Below are positions 7,520-16,364 of a stretch of DNA of 64,000 bases, piece by piece. The translations under genes and the position numbers were made by a program. Position 1 is the first letter of the stretch. Each line of letters begins with the position of its first letter. The notes under the pieces are model-generated. The model was not told the DNA's origin and did no database searches. It worked only from the letters and a program-made list of their open reading frames with translations. This DNA is from Candidatus Woesearchaeota archaeon. GTDB lineage: Archaea > Nanobdellota > Nanobdellia > Woesearchaeales > ARS49. The stretch lies in assembly GCA_014729505.1 (NCBI GenBank), contig WJJS01000021.1, positions 1 through 64,000 of the forward strand. Reading direction: 5' to 3'.

Positions 7520-9319
7520 ATGTGCGGTATAATTGGTGTAGTGGGTGTGTCAAAAGCAGTTCCTCTCCTTCTTGAAGGATTGCACCGTTTGGAATATCGC
7601 GGTTATGATAGTGCCGGTGTTTGTGTGCCAAAGCAGGGACGTTTGACGGTAGTGAAACGTCCAGGTCGTATTGCAGAATTGGAAAAAATTCCCGGTCTTG
7701 AAGATCTGCACTCGTCCATGGGGATTGCTCATACGCGGTGGGCTACGCACGGTGAGCCAACGCATGATAATGCGCATCCTCATCTTGATGCTGCTGAGCA
7801 GTTGGCGATTGTGCATAATGGTATTATTGAAAATCATCATGCGCTTCGACATCTTCTTGAGGGTGATGGTGTTCGTATGCGTTCGCAAACCGATTCTGAA
7901 GTGCTTGCGCATCTTATTGCGCGATTTTATCGCGGTGATCTGACAAGCGCTGTTGCTCAGGCATTGACGCTTGTACAGGGAGCGTATGGTTTGGTGGTGA
8001 TGCACCAGGATCATTCGTATCTCGTTGCTGCTCGAAAAGGTTCGCCCTTACTCATTGGTGTTGGTGCTCAGGAGCATTACGTGGCTTCTGACGCTTCTGC
8101 AATTCTTGCTCATACGAATAAGGTGGTCTATTTAGAGGATGGTCAAATAGCGCAGATTGCCAAGGATCGTTGTGACATCAAGAAACGTAATGGAGATCGC
8201 GTTAACGCTACCATTCATGAACTCTTGTGGACGGTTGATGAGATTGAAAAAGGTGGTTTTAAGCATTTCATGCTCAAGGAAATTTTTGGACAGCCCGACG
8301 CGATTCGTAACACACTTCGTGGTCGCATTACGGGCGGTAAGATCAAATTGACCATTGATGTGGATCTTGACAGTATTCGTCGTATTCTAATTGTTGCTTG
8401 TGGTACGAGCTGGCATGCAAGTCTTATTGGCAAGTATCTCATTGAGCGCATCGCGGGCATTCCCGTAGAAGTTGATTACGCTTCAGAGTTTCGTTATCGC
8501 GATCCTGTTATCAGCGAGCGTGATTTACTGATCGCTATTTCCCAGTCTGGTGAGACTGCTGACACATTGGCAGCAATTAAGGAAGCCAAGCGAAAAGGTG
8601 CTAAAATAATGGGTATTGTTAATGTGGTCGGCTCAACGATTGCAAGGGGCGTGGATTCCGGCATTTTCTTGCATGCCGGTCCGGAGATTGGCGTGGCGAG
8701 TACAAAAGCGTTTACCTGTCAGATTACTGCTCTGGTGCTGTTTGCTTCGTATGTGCGTCAGCGACAGGGTAAGACTCCGTTGACGGGGCTGTTGGAGGAA
8801 TTGGAGAAGGTTCCTTCGTATATGTCTCAGGTTCTCGAGCAGTGTGATCGTATTCGCGAGCTGGCAAAACAGTATCAGTACGCTTCAAACATGCTCTATC
8901 TTGGTCGCGGTGTGCAATTTCCTGCAGCCCTTGAAGGAGCGTTGAAACTTAAAGAAATTAGTTACATTCATGCAGAGGGGTATCCTGCTGCTGAGATGAA
9001 ACACGGTCCTATCGCGCTTATTGATGAAAACATGCCTGTGGTGTGCATTGCGCCGCATGACGAAACGTATGAGAAGATTTTGTCGAACATGCAGGAGATT
9101 CGTGCGCGAAAGGGTAATATTATTTCTGTTGTGACAACAGATGATCCTCAGGTTCGCGAACTGTCACAAGTAGTGATTCAAGTGCCACAAACACATGAAC
9201 TCTTGCAACCGTTAGTGACGTCTGTGCCTTTGCAGCTTTTTGCGTATCATATTGCTGATGTGAAGGGATTGAATGTTGACAAACCAAGAAATCTCGCAAA
9301 ATCTGTAACGGTTGAATAA
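7520..9319 (+). CDS. glmS: Glutamine--fructose-6-phosphate aminotransferase (isomerizing) GlmS
   Basis: Makes glucosamine-6-phosphate from fructose-6-phosphate and glutamine, the entry step to UDP-GlcNAc and to glycans. The 599 residues are full length. The N-terminal glutaminase begins MCGIIGVVG with nucleophile Cys2 and has HTRWATHG and HNGIIEN. Two SIS sugar-isomerase domains follow (CGTSWHAS, SQSGETADT, STKAFTCQ). The C-terminus ends in LAKSVTVE, the almost invariant tail that forms the sugar site. A TTTTAAAC TATA box lies near 7490. No ribozyme-like structure is evident in the short leader. Confidence 0.97.
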   Translation: MCGIIGVVGVSKAVPLLLEGLHRLEYRGYDSAGVCVPKQGRLTVVKRPGRIAELEKIPGLEDLHSSMGIAHTRWATHGEPTHDNAHPHLDAAEQLAIVHNGIIENHHALRHLLEGDGVRMRSQTDSEVLAHLIARFYRGDLTSAVAQALTLVQGAYGLVVMHQDHSYLVAARKGSPLLIGVGAQEHYVASDASAILAHTNKVVYLEDGQIAQIAKDRCDIKKRNGDRVNATIHELLWTVDEIEKGGFKHFMLKEIFGQPDAIRNTLRGRITGGKIKLTIDVDLDSIRRILIVACGTSWHASLIGKYLIERIAGIPVEVDYASEFRYRDPVISERDLLIAISQSGETADTLAAIKEAKRKGAKIMGIVNVVGSTIARGVDSGIFLHAGPEIGVASTKAFTCQITALVLFASYVRQRQGKTPLTGLLEELEKVPSYMSQVLEQCDRIRELAKQYQYASNMLYLGRGVQFPAALEGALKLKEISYIHAEGYPAAEMKHGPIALIDENMPVVCIAPHDETYEKILSNMQEIRARKGNIISVVTTDDPQVRELSQVVIQVPQTHELLQPLVTSVPLQLFAYHIADVKGLNVDKPRNLAKSVTVE

Positions 9320-10177
9320 TTATTTTACGAGTTCTCGGGCAATTGTTTTTGCAACGAGTCTATTTATCAAATGGGTGGGCATGCGCTCGTCTAATCCAAG
9401 CGGGGTGATGAGTTGTTGGTTAAGGAGTGCATGCGTTGCATAAGGGAATGTATTTGCACACTTGTGATCTTCGTTATTTTGCTCGTGAGCTTGTGTTGCC
9501 CAGTCAAAAAGGTGTTCAATGGATTTCAGCCGGTCAATGCCCCGTTGTTGTAAGTCTGCATGAAGGTGTGGTGCAACGGTCCAAAACACGAACGGTCCGT
9601 GACCTTCTTGCCCGATATACTTGCAGGCTTTTCGTTCGTCTTTTTCGGGTTGTTCTGCACAGTACAGGGCATAGCGTGAATAGTCGCAGACAAAATCAAG
9701 ACTTGTTTCTTGACAAAGGGGTAATGGTCTGTCCAGATCGTGAACAAGGCTCAGATGATCTGAGGAATACTCAAAGGGGAATGCGAGTCGTGACAGGTGC
9801 ATTGCTGTACGGCCTGTAAAGTAGTGTTCTGCTTCTGACAGGGAGATGCCGATGAGTTGTTCGAAATCTCTTATTGGTCGTTCAGATTCTTTGATGTGGT
9901 TTCTGCCTCTTTGTGTTGGAAGTTTTACTGATCGCCAAACCGGTTTTCGCATGACATCGCAGTGTTTGATTTCTTTTTTTGCAAGGTGTCGTAAAACTGT
10001 CCAAAAACCTTCGCGATACGTTCCTAAAATTTCAGGTTCTTCTTGGTTGGAGAGTACTGCTTCTAATGCTTGTGCATGTTCTCCAAGAAAAGTATTGTAT
10101 GTGGTAGTCGATTCTTGTCGTTGTCGCTGTCCAAAGTATCGGGGATTGAATCCCTGATAAAACGTTAAGTCTGTCAC
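9320..10177 (-). CDS. Hypothetical protein coupled to ribosomal protein L11
   Basis: Not recognised. A soluble protein of 285 residues with several Cys and His but no clear metal cluster. Its GTG start overlaps the L11 stop (TAGTG), and it ends one base after the convergent glmS stop. In most archaea this position holds rpl1. The sequence contains repeated acidic/aromatic stretches (LSLVHDLDRPLPLC, GHGPFVFW) but no P-loop, HExxH or membrane segment. The tight link to L11 implies co-translation; its role is unknown. Confidence 0.75.
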   Translation of the reverse strand: MTDLTFYQGFNPRYFGQRQRQESTTTYNTFLGEHAQALEAVLSNQEEPEILGTYREGFWTVLRHLAKKEIKHCDVMRKPVWRSVKLPTQRGRNHIKESERPIRDFEQLIGISLSEAEHYFTGRTAMHLSRLAFPFEYSSDHLSLVHDLDRPLPLCQETSLDFVCDYSRYALYCAEQPEKDERKACKYIGQEGHGPFVFWTVAPHLHADLQQRGIDRLKSIEHLFDWATQAHEQNNEDHKCANTFPYATHALLNQQLITPLGLDERMPTHLINRLVAKTIARELVK

Positions 10178-10884
10178 TATTTTTTCTTTTCTTCTGCAGG
10201 TAAGAACTGGTCAACGTATGCGGCCGGTATTCCTGCATCAATTAATCGTGTTTTGAGTTGTGAACGCGTTGCGTTTTTGAACTTCTCGCTTACTTGTTTT
10301 GCTATGGTCTCGTATTGTTTTCGTTTCTGTTCGAGTGTTGCTGCAAGTCGTTTCTTTTCTTCTTCGAGTGCTTTGAGTTCTTCTGAGGAAAGTTCTGTTT
10401 TTCCTGCTTTTATGAGATCAACGAGTTCTCCTTTATTGATGCGCTCGATTGCTTCGTGTGCTGGTGCGCCTTCAACCATGACTCCCATGCTTTGGCAGGT
10501 GCCGATGATTTCTTTGACTTTTGCAACGCGATCAGCGCCAAGAAGTGAGTCTCCTTTCATGTTTGCAATCTTGATGATTTGCTGAATTTTAAGATCTGCT
10601 ACGAGATCTGCTTGTGGATTGCCTGAACCTTTTTGCACTCCTGCTTCTTTTTTTACTAGTGAACTTGCGGGTGGCGTGCCAATAGAAATGGTAAATGATT
10701 TGTCTTCTGTGTCTACCGTGACTTTGACGGGCACTTGCATGCCTTTGAAATCCGCTGTTTTTTTGTTGATTTCAGCAACGACTTGGCCGATGTTGACCTT
10801 GAGCGGTCCTAGTGCTGGACCTAATGGTGGTGCTGCGGTGGCTTTGCCGCCTTCAACGAGTGCTTCTACGGTTTGTGATGCCAT
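10177..10884 (-). CDS. rpl11: Large-subunit ribosomal protein L11 (uL11) with long C-terminal extension
   Basis: Residues 1-150 are a normal uL11: VEALVEGGKATAAPPLGPALGP at the N-terminus, the PVKVTVDTEDKSF segment and the GTCQSMGVMVEG C-terminal rRNA-binding domain. The protein then continues for about 75-80 residues as a charged helix (SSEELKALEEEKKRLAATL) and a compact end. Archaeal uL11 usually stops near residue 160. A TATA-like CCTTTTAAAC lies about 25 bases before the ATG, so it may also be transcribed independently of spt5. rpl1, P0 and rpl12 do not follow. Confidence 0.95.
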   Translation of the reverse strand: MASQTVEALVEGGKATAAPPLGPALGPLKVNIGQVVAEINKKTADFKGMQVPVKVTVDTEDKSFTISIGTPPASSLVKKEAGVQKGSGNPQADLVADLKIQQIIKIANMKGDSLLGADRVAKVKEIIGTCQSMGVMVEGAPAHEAIERINKGELVDLIKAGKTELSSEELKALEEEKKRLAATLEQKRKQYETIAKQVSEKFKNATRSQLKTRLIDAGIPAAYVDQFLPAEEKKK

Positions 10885-10916
10885 TATCGTATCTGAAAGT
10901 GGTTCGTTTAAAAGGT

Positions 10917-11420
10917 TTACTCTTCTTCGTCATCGTCGTGTTCACGGCGTATGACTTTGACAGCGTCGGTTTTCATTGTCAGCGGCATGGGAACGGGCGC
11001 GGTGAGGAGGTGTACGACAACTTCCCCTTTTTGCTGATCGATGCGTACGATTTTTGCCTGTTCTCTTTTTAGCGGTCCGGCAATGATTTCAACGATGTCA
11101 TTGATTCTGATATTGCGTACTTTTTTGGTGACTTCGAGCATGTGCTCTATTTCTTTGAATTGTACTTCTTTTGGTAGTATGCCCCGGGCGTAGGGCACGC
11201 CGTATGCTGCTTGTTCTGCACTTTGGCGATCGCCTGCTTCAACAAATATATAGCCCTTTGTGCCATGCGGGAAAATGAGTGCATAAACTGGTAGTTTTTT
11301 CTGTTTGACGTGTGATGCTACAAAGTCCATTACTTGGTCTTCGCGGTTTGCGCTTGTGCGCAGTGCAAAGATTTTGGTGTTGAATTCGTTGTCTTGTTCT
11401 TTTGTATCTTGATCTGCCAT
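10917..11420 (-). CDS. spt5: Transcription elongation factor Spt5 (archaeal NusG)
   Basis: RNA polymerase clamp-binding processivity factor that pairs with Spt4. The 167 residues comprise an NGN domain (FALRTSANREDQVMDF, followed by YIFVEAGDRQSAEQA and VPYARGILP) and a KOW domain (INDIVEIIAGPLKREQAKIVRID). An acidic tail (HDDDEEE) ends the protein. Start at ATG 11420 is preceded by TGAGGA and by a TATA-like CATTTAAAAAGC about 45 bases upstream. It is followed by rpl11, as in most archaea, but is separated from secE by about 7 kb. Confidence 0.95.
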   Translation of the reverse strand: MADQDTKEQDNEFNTKIFALRTSANREDQVMDFVASHVKQKKLPVYALIFPHGTKGYIFVEAGDRQSAEQAAYGVPYARGILPKEVQFKEIEHMLEVTKKVRNIRINDIVEIIAGPLKREQAKIVRIDQQKGEVVVHLLTAPVPMPLTMKTDAVKVIRREHDDDEEE

Positions 11421-11487
11421 GAAAAATCCTCATCAGAGAAGTGATCTACTGAGATCCGTGTTGCTTTTTAAATGTTTCGCTCTTGTG

Positions 11488-12078
11488 CTACTCGTTATAG
11501 TAGAGGTCTTCATCTTCTCGTGGGGGCGGTTCGAAGACTTGTGGTGTTAGAGCTCCGGCGCAAAAATGCTGGTATCGGTCGTAGAGTTGTTCTGCGCGAT
11601 TTCCGCATGCGGTAACGCCATGCTCACTTAGAGCTGCACAAGCACTGAGGGTGCGCTGTGTTGCTATGCAGTCCACTTGGGATTGCAAAGGTATGTTTGC
11701 ATCCCTGCTGAGAATCATGAGTTTTCCTATAAGATCAAACTCGCTGTCTCGACAAACGGCAACAGTGTCTGTTGCTTGTGGGTCTGCTGCTGCGGTCAGT
11801 TGTTTGCAGTTTTCAAGAGTTTTTTTGAGGCGATCAAGATCGATGATGGCTTCATCTTCACTGAGTCCTTTTGGCAATACTCCCAGTCGTCTCAATAATG
11901 CGATTTGTTTTTGTACGAGTGGGTCGGGTTTTGGTTTTTCAGGTAAATCGAGCCGATCGATAATGTCGTCTTTTGCTTCCAACGTGGGAGAGTCTTCAGT
12001 GACAGGCTCGTCTGAAAAAAAAGAGCAAGCGCTGAGTAAAAGGAATACTGCAGCGATTGCAAAAAGTAGGTTTCGCAT
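11488..12078 (-). CDS. Putative lipoprotein, paralogue of the upstream gene
   Basis: Secreted protein of 196 residues with a short signal and lipobox LLSAC (Cys18). Function unknown. It shares clear stretches with the 12078-12707 product: QKQ-x-ALLR-x-x-GV, a cysteine followed by ADP-x-ATD, and CRDSEFDL-x-GK, then a second Cys-rich half with regularly spaced cysteines likely forming disulfides. The start overlaps the previous stop (TAATG) behind a GTGAGG site, so the two paralogues are translationally coupled. A tandem duplication with one copy lipid-anchored is the likely origin. Confidence 0.78.
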   Translation of the reverse strand: MRNLLFAIAAVFLLLSACSFFSDEPVTEDSPTLEAKDDIIDRLDLPEKPKPDPLVQKQIALLRRLGVLPKGLSEDEAIIDLDRLKKTLENCKQLTAAADPQATDTVAVCRDSEFDLIGKLMILSRDANIPLQSQVDCIATQRTLSACAALSEHGVTACGNRAEQLYDRYQHFCAGALTPQVFEPPPREDEDLYYNE

Positions 12079-12707
12079 TACCTCACGACTTCTACGAGTT
12101 GCTCAACGTCGTTTGAACAGTGTTGTGCGAACTTGAACGTGAGATCCTGTGCTTGTGGGCCGCATGCATTGAGGCCATAATCGCTTAATCGTGCACAATC
12201 CTGGAGATGTCGTAGAGTAGCATCACAATCGATTGCTTCGCGCACCTTTTGAATCGCTTCTGCAAGCTCGTCGCTTTCTTGAGGGCATTGTGCTGCGAGC
12301 ATATATGCTGGTTTTCCTACAAGGTCGAATTCTGAGTCTCTGCAGGCAGCAAAGGGATCTGTTGCCATCGGATCTGCGATGTATGTGAGTGCAACACACT
12401 TAAGCAATGTATCTTGTGCTTCTTCGCAGTTGATGGTTGCTGCTGAGGCGCCAACTGCAATGTTTGGTGCGATTGCTATCTTGACAAAAACGCCTCCTGC
12501 TCTTAGAAGTGCAAGTTGTTTTTGCACAATTCCCGGTATTTTGTCTATTCCTTCTTCTCCTTCAAGTCCTTCGCCTCCTTGTCCTTCGCCGTCTTCTCCA
12601 CTGCCGCGGGGAATAGTTCCTGTTCCCCCCGAATCTTGTGCGAGGGCAAGTATGCTTCCTATGAGAACAAAGCATGCTAGTAGTACGATGTAAAATTTAT
12701 TGTTCAT
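12078..12707 (-). CDS. Secreted Cys-containing protein, paralogue of the downstream lipoprotein
   Basis: Function unknown. The 209 residues start at ATG 12707, five bases after GAGGTGA; an in-frame GTG three codons earlier is less likely. A signal peptide (residues 1-22) is followed by a Gly/Glu-rich linker of about 30 residues, then the same domain as its neighbour: QKQLALLRAGGV, ADPMATDPFAACRDSEFDLVGK, and a second Cys half ending near LKF-like helices. Cysteine spacing is conserved between the pair. It lacks a lipobox cysteine, so it may be released or held by its lipoprotein partner. Confidence 0.76.
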   Translation of the reverse strand: MNNKFYIVLLACFVLIGSILALAQDSGGTGTIPRGSGEDGEGQGGEGLEGEEGIDKIPGIVQKQLALLRAGGVFVKIAIAPNIAVGASAATINCEEAQDTLLKCVALTYIADPMATDPFAACRDSEFDLVGKPAYMLAAQCPQESDELAEAIQKVREAIDCDATLRHLQDCARLSDYGLNACGPQAQDLTFKFAQHCSNDVEQLVEVVR

Positions 12708-12923
12708 AATGGTCACCTCTTATAGTATAACTTCTCTTAATCGCTTGTCTGTTTTAAAACTTTTGCAACTTGTAGTACTTGATGATAGTTTTATCAAATC
12801 ATAGTCTTTTTGAGATCGTGAGGCAATAATATGCCAAAAGAAGCAATAACCATTCAAAAGATGATGGTGAGAAAGTGATATGCAAAGTCGTAAAAAAAAA
12901 GCATGTACGTGCCGGCAGTATTC
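12708..12923. other. Intergenic region, 216 bases
   Basis: AT-rich spacer between two minus-strand surface genes. It contains the palindromic GTTTTAAAAC near 12750, a plausible TATA element for the 12707 gene, and a run of A after 12890. No gene or stable structure is apparent. Confidence 0.5.
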
Positions 12924-14033
12924 TCACGCTTTGTGATACTTTTTGTAGACAAAAAAACTTCCAAATATTCCTGCCACGAGAAGTAATAGTACTGTGCTGA
13001 ATTCTGGAACGGGTGATACGTACTGCATAAACGTGATCGGTGTTTCTGTTTGTAAGCCTAACACTTGTGAAGTGCTCGTCGTAATATTGAAATCGTCATC
13101 ACAATTTGCCGCACTACTTCCACAATAACTCGAAGTATACTGCATTGTAGGATATGCCCGTCCTTGAGCGTTTGTTGTTTCATTGGCAAATACTGCTCCC
13201 GAAGCATTAGTGATGGTAACGGTTACTCCTCCAACGGGAGAGCCAAATTGGTCAACTACTTGAGTAGGATATATGCGCGTGTAGTTTGTAGCGGCAAACA
13301 AGGTGTTAGGAACACTTGTTGCAAACTGTACTGCTCCAGTAACTGTGGGAGTATGAGCGTACACTCCTGTTGCTGTGATGTGTGAAGAACTGGTGAAATT
13401 GACAAGGACTTCGCCGCGAAAATCACTTGAATTAGTAAAGTTGCTTGCAAAAACGTGAGTGATTGCAGTGTCACCTGAGTTAAAACCGAAGTCGACTGTT
13501 CCTTCAAAGACGGAATTATTTATGGTTGTTTCTGAAGTGCCTGATAACTCGACAGTTGTGAGAATGCTGTTTTCTTCGAATTTTCCAACAGTGATATCGT
13601 GCCAGTTGTTTGTTGAGTTTTCTCGTGCGAATATGTCGTCGTGAAAGCTAGTGTTGATGAATGTACTTGATGAATTGTCGATGAGAAATATTCTGCTTCC
13701 ATTGGTAAATGTGGAGTGATTAAAAGCGATTGTTGCTGTTTCATTGACGGTGATGTCAAAAGGCAATGCAGTTCTGTAAAAGGCGGAGTTCCACCCTGTT
13801 AGGGATCCATTGACAAAAATATTGAATTCTCGGTCAGTACTGCAATTAAGGGACATGTTGGTCGTGTTGAGTGTGAGCGAGCCTTGTACAAACACGTCTC
13901 CGTTGATAATGACATCTTGACCATCACATTGTTCGCTGCTGCTTATTGTCCAGTCTCCCGTTCCCGGAGGAGAGCATACCGCGTATACGAGTGACGTGCA
14001 TAAGAGGAGGATGAGTGCGCTCTTTTTTAGCAT
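12924..14033 (-). CDS. Surface glycoprotein-like protein with VPEFS C-terminal sorting signal
   Basis: Secreted protein of 369 residues. A signal peptide ends near residue 18. The body is rich in Asn/Thr/Ser with many NxS/T sequons (for example NTTNMS, NSSSTFINTS), suggesting N-glycosylation, and alternates strand-like segments as in a parallel beta-helix. A carboxypeptidase-like repeat (VVDQFGSPVGGVTVTI) precedes the end. The C-terminus reads SPVPEFSTVLLLL, a hydrophobic stretch, then YKKYHKA, resembling PEF-CTERM archaeosortase signals. Its role is inferred as cell envelope. Confidence 0.82.
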   Translation of the reverse strand: MLKKSALILLLCTSLVYAVCSPPGTGDWTISSSEQCDGQDVIINGDVFVQGSLTLNTTNMSLNCSTDREFNIFVNGSLTGWNSAFYRTALPFDITVNETATIAFNHSTFTNGSRIFLIDNSSSTFINTSFHDDIFARENSTNNWHDITVGKFEENSILTTVELSGTSETTINNSVFEGTVDFGFNSGDTAITHVFASNFTNSSDFRGEVLVNFTSSSHITATGVYAHTPTVTGAVQFATSVPNTLFAATNYTRIYPTQVVDQFGSPVGGVTVTITNASGAVFANETTNAQGRAYPTMQYTSSYCGSSAANCDDDFNITTSTSQVLGLQTETPITFMQYVSPVPEFSTVLLLLVAGIFGSFFVYKKYHKA

Positions 14034-14067
14034 ACGCTAGTAAACCTTGCGAACTATAAAAAAATAT

Positions 14068-16320
14068 CTAATACCTTCCTGTTGACTGGAGCCATCGCAT
14101 GGTGTGATACACGCTCACTCCGACTTGTTCAGGATCATATCCTGGTCCTGTAGGTCTTGCGCTGCGCTCCGCTGCTGTTGCTGGTCGAAATCGTATGAAC
14201 AGGCGTGTGGGCGGGGTAGTTGAATGCGCGTCGTCTGTGGTGACGCGATCTTCGCCCGGTGTTTCACCGTCTCCGGTATCGGGCAAGTCGTATGCCCGTA
14301 TTAGTGAACCAATATCTTGCGGTCCTGTGACGTAAACCACCTCGCTTATTGGATCGTATAAGCCGCGTCCATCGACGAGTACTTCACAGTATCCGCTTCC
14401 TCCAAGGTTTTGTAACCGTCCTGGGTTGTCCAGGAGTGCTGCTCCTCCAAAAAAGGCATTGCCGCCGTTTTCTGCAGCATCCCATGAGAGAAGTTCGCTG
14501 CGGATCATTGCCAGATCATTGATGGTGTTTTCGCAGACGTTTACTCGTCGTGTTCGCACCGTGGTATTGCCTGCATTGTCGTAAGCGGTAAATCGTACGA
14601 TGTTTCGTCCTGCCGGAAGATTGAGTGAGACTTGTGTTGCGATTTCTTGGGTTTGTGGATCTGCAGTGAGCGTGGTTAGTGGTGTGTAGTTTGTTCCTCC
14701 ATCGGTTGATGTGTCTATGTCTACGCGTTCAAGTCCTGAAACAACAAATTGTGGTGATTGAGGATTTTTATCTCGTGAGGCAACAAACGCTTCATATGCT
14801 GCTCCGCCAATGAGGAGGTTATCGATGTTTCGTCGCTGACAAAAATTTTCCCATCTGTTTGGTCCTACGCGTACTTCTTCACTGTCTCCTCTGTTGCGTT
14901 GTCTGGTGATGCGAAGAAGAGGGTCGTGTCTGTCTGTTCCCTGGGGCGCATCGGTTGTTGAAAAAGTGACCAGATATTCTTTTCGTTTTGTTTGTCCTGG
15001 ACTTGATCCTTCTTGTCGTCTGCAGACGAATTCAATATCTCCAGCTGTTGGTAATTGTGAAAAGTCTGTATTGGGACCGTCTTGCACACTCATGCGTATG
15101 TACCATTCGTCAGGTCCTAATTTTTCGATGTGCGCGAATTGTGCGTTTGTCACCTGACTTCCTGAAGCATCTGTTCCCGTATATCCCGGCCCCCGACTCG
15201 CTACTTGTCTGGTCGTTGCCCCGTCGGTTACTTCTATTTGGAAATTGATGGGTGTTCCTTGTTTGAAGTTGCGGGAAATACCTATGCGTTCGTTAACGCA
15301 TTCTGGTTGGTCTGCATCACAAATAAAATAATTGCGCGGCGTAATGAGTGATAATCGGCAAGCGAGCGGACTGCGCTGTCTCACTTCTACCTCCAGGTGC
15401 CCGTCGTTTTCAAGCATCATTTCTTGTGTAGTGATTTCTGGACGTAAACGAAAAGCGTAGTTCGTGTTTGCTGATAATGCTGTTGAGGAAAAGAGTTCCT
15501 GTTCGTCAAACGTGCCTTGTCCAAGCACGACATTTCTGGTCTCAAAAATGGATCCTGACTGTGGATCAAGCAGTTCTATTGTTGCTGGAACGTCTGATCC
15601 GGTTACATTTTCACCTCTAAAGAGGAAGGTGAGTTGATCGCCTACTCTGTACGAGCGATTGTCCGTATCAACGGCGATGTGCAATGCATGATTGACGGGT
15701 CCTGGCGTGCTGATGATTTCGTCAACGTCGTTGTCGTTGTTAAAAAGTTCAATGTCCTTGCGTCCGTCCGGTCTTCCGTCTCCGTCAGTGTCAAAAAAAG
15801 CGCTGTATGCTGTTCCCTGATCTGTTGTGGGAATATTTGTAAATTGTATGCGTCCTGCCGTATCAATACTGCCTCGTGCAATTGCTACAGAGGTACTCAT
15901 GTCGTGTACTGTCGTTCCCCGGGCAACAAGAATGACTTCGCCTCTTTGCGGAGCTCGTGTCACTACTGGATCTCCTGGTGTTGTGGCTGCGGCAAATACT
16001 GTCCCTTGTGTGAGTGGTGGTGCAACGGAACCTGTTTGTGGAACTTGCATGTCGAGAGTGCTGAGTCGTAATTCCAGTGATGCCGTGCCTACAACGGGTT
16101 GTGGTGTTGGTTGCGGTGAAGGCGGTGGTGAAGGTGTTGGGGTGGGTGGTGATGGGCTTGGGGAAGGTGATGGTTGCGATGTTGAAGTTGGGTGTTGCGG
16201 AATTCCGTTTATTTGGTCTGCACATCCAAGAATGCTCAAGCCTAATCCTGTGGCAGTAACAAGACTAAAAGCGGTTCGTCTTCCGATGTTTCTAGACACT
16301 AGCTGATAGTGCTCACTCAT
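14068..16320 (-). CDS. Large secreted lipoprotein with Pro/Ser linker and Ca-binding-like loop
   Basis: Protein of 750 residues of unknown function. N-terminal GRR precedes a hydrophobic run and the lipobox LSILGCAD, so a Tat-type lipoprotein signal is possible. A 45-residue Pro/Ser/Thr linker follows, then beta-rich domains. A loop DTDGDGRPDGRKD resembles calcium-binding dockerin-like repeats, and a later segment resembles Ig-like domains (IVRFTAYDNAGNTTVRTRRV). Two TATA-like boxes lie upstream: one fits ATG 16320, the nearer TTATATATATTT fits an in-frame GTG at 16299, which gives a more compact signal peptide. Confidence 0.8.
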   Translation of the reverse strand: MSEHYQLVSRNIGRRTAFSLVTATGLGLSILGCADQINGIPQHPTSTSQPSPSPSPSPPTPTPSPPPSPQPTPQPVVGTASLELRLSTLDMQVPQTGSVAPPLTQGTVFAAATTPGDPVVTRAPQRGEVILVARGTTVHDMSTSVAIARGSIDTAGRIQFTNIPTTDQGTAYSAFFDTDGDGRPDGRKDIELFNNDNDVDEIISTPGPVNHALHIAVDTDNRSYRVGDQLTFLFRGENVTGSDVPATIELLDPQSGSIFETRNVVLGQGTFDEQELFSSTALSANTNYAFRLRPEITTQEMMLENDGHLEVEVRQRSPLACRLSLITPRNYFICDADQPECVNERIGISRNFKQGTPINFQIEVTDGATTRQVASRGPGYTGTDASGSQVTNAQFAHIEKLGPDEWYIRMSVQDGPNTDFSQLPTAGDIEFVCRRQEGSSPGQTKRKEYLVTFSTTDAPQGTDRHDPLLRITRQRNRGDSEEVRVGPNRWENFCQRRNIDNLLIGGAAYEAFVASRDKNPQSPQFVVSGLERVDIDTSTDGGTNYTPLTTLTADPQTQEIATQVSLNLPAGRNIVRFTAYDNAGNTTVRTRRVNVCENTINDLAMIRSELLSWDAAENGGNAFFGGAALLDNPGRLQNLGGSGYCEVLVDGRGLYDPISEVVYVTGPQDIGSLIRAYDLPDTGDGETPGEDRVTTDDAHSTTPPTRLFIRFRPATAAERSARPTGPGYDPEQVGVSVYHTMRWLQSTGRY

Positions 16321-16364
16321 AAATATATATAAGTCTTGATACTATTTAAAACTGTCTCTATCGT

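Noticed and set aside
15863..16306. Long reading frames opposite the Pro/Ser/Thr linker of the 14068-16320 gene
   Set aside because: They are low-complexity shadows of the repetitive linker, with no promoter, ribosome site or sensible protein composition.
14068..16320. Sortase or enzyme function for the 750-residue lipoprotein
   Set aside because: No catalytic motif can be seen; similarity is limited to generic Ca-loop and Ig-like patterns.
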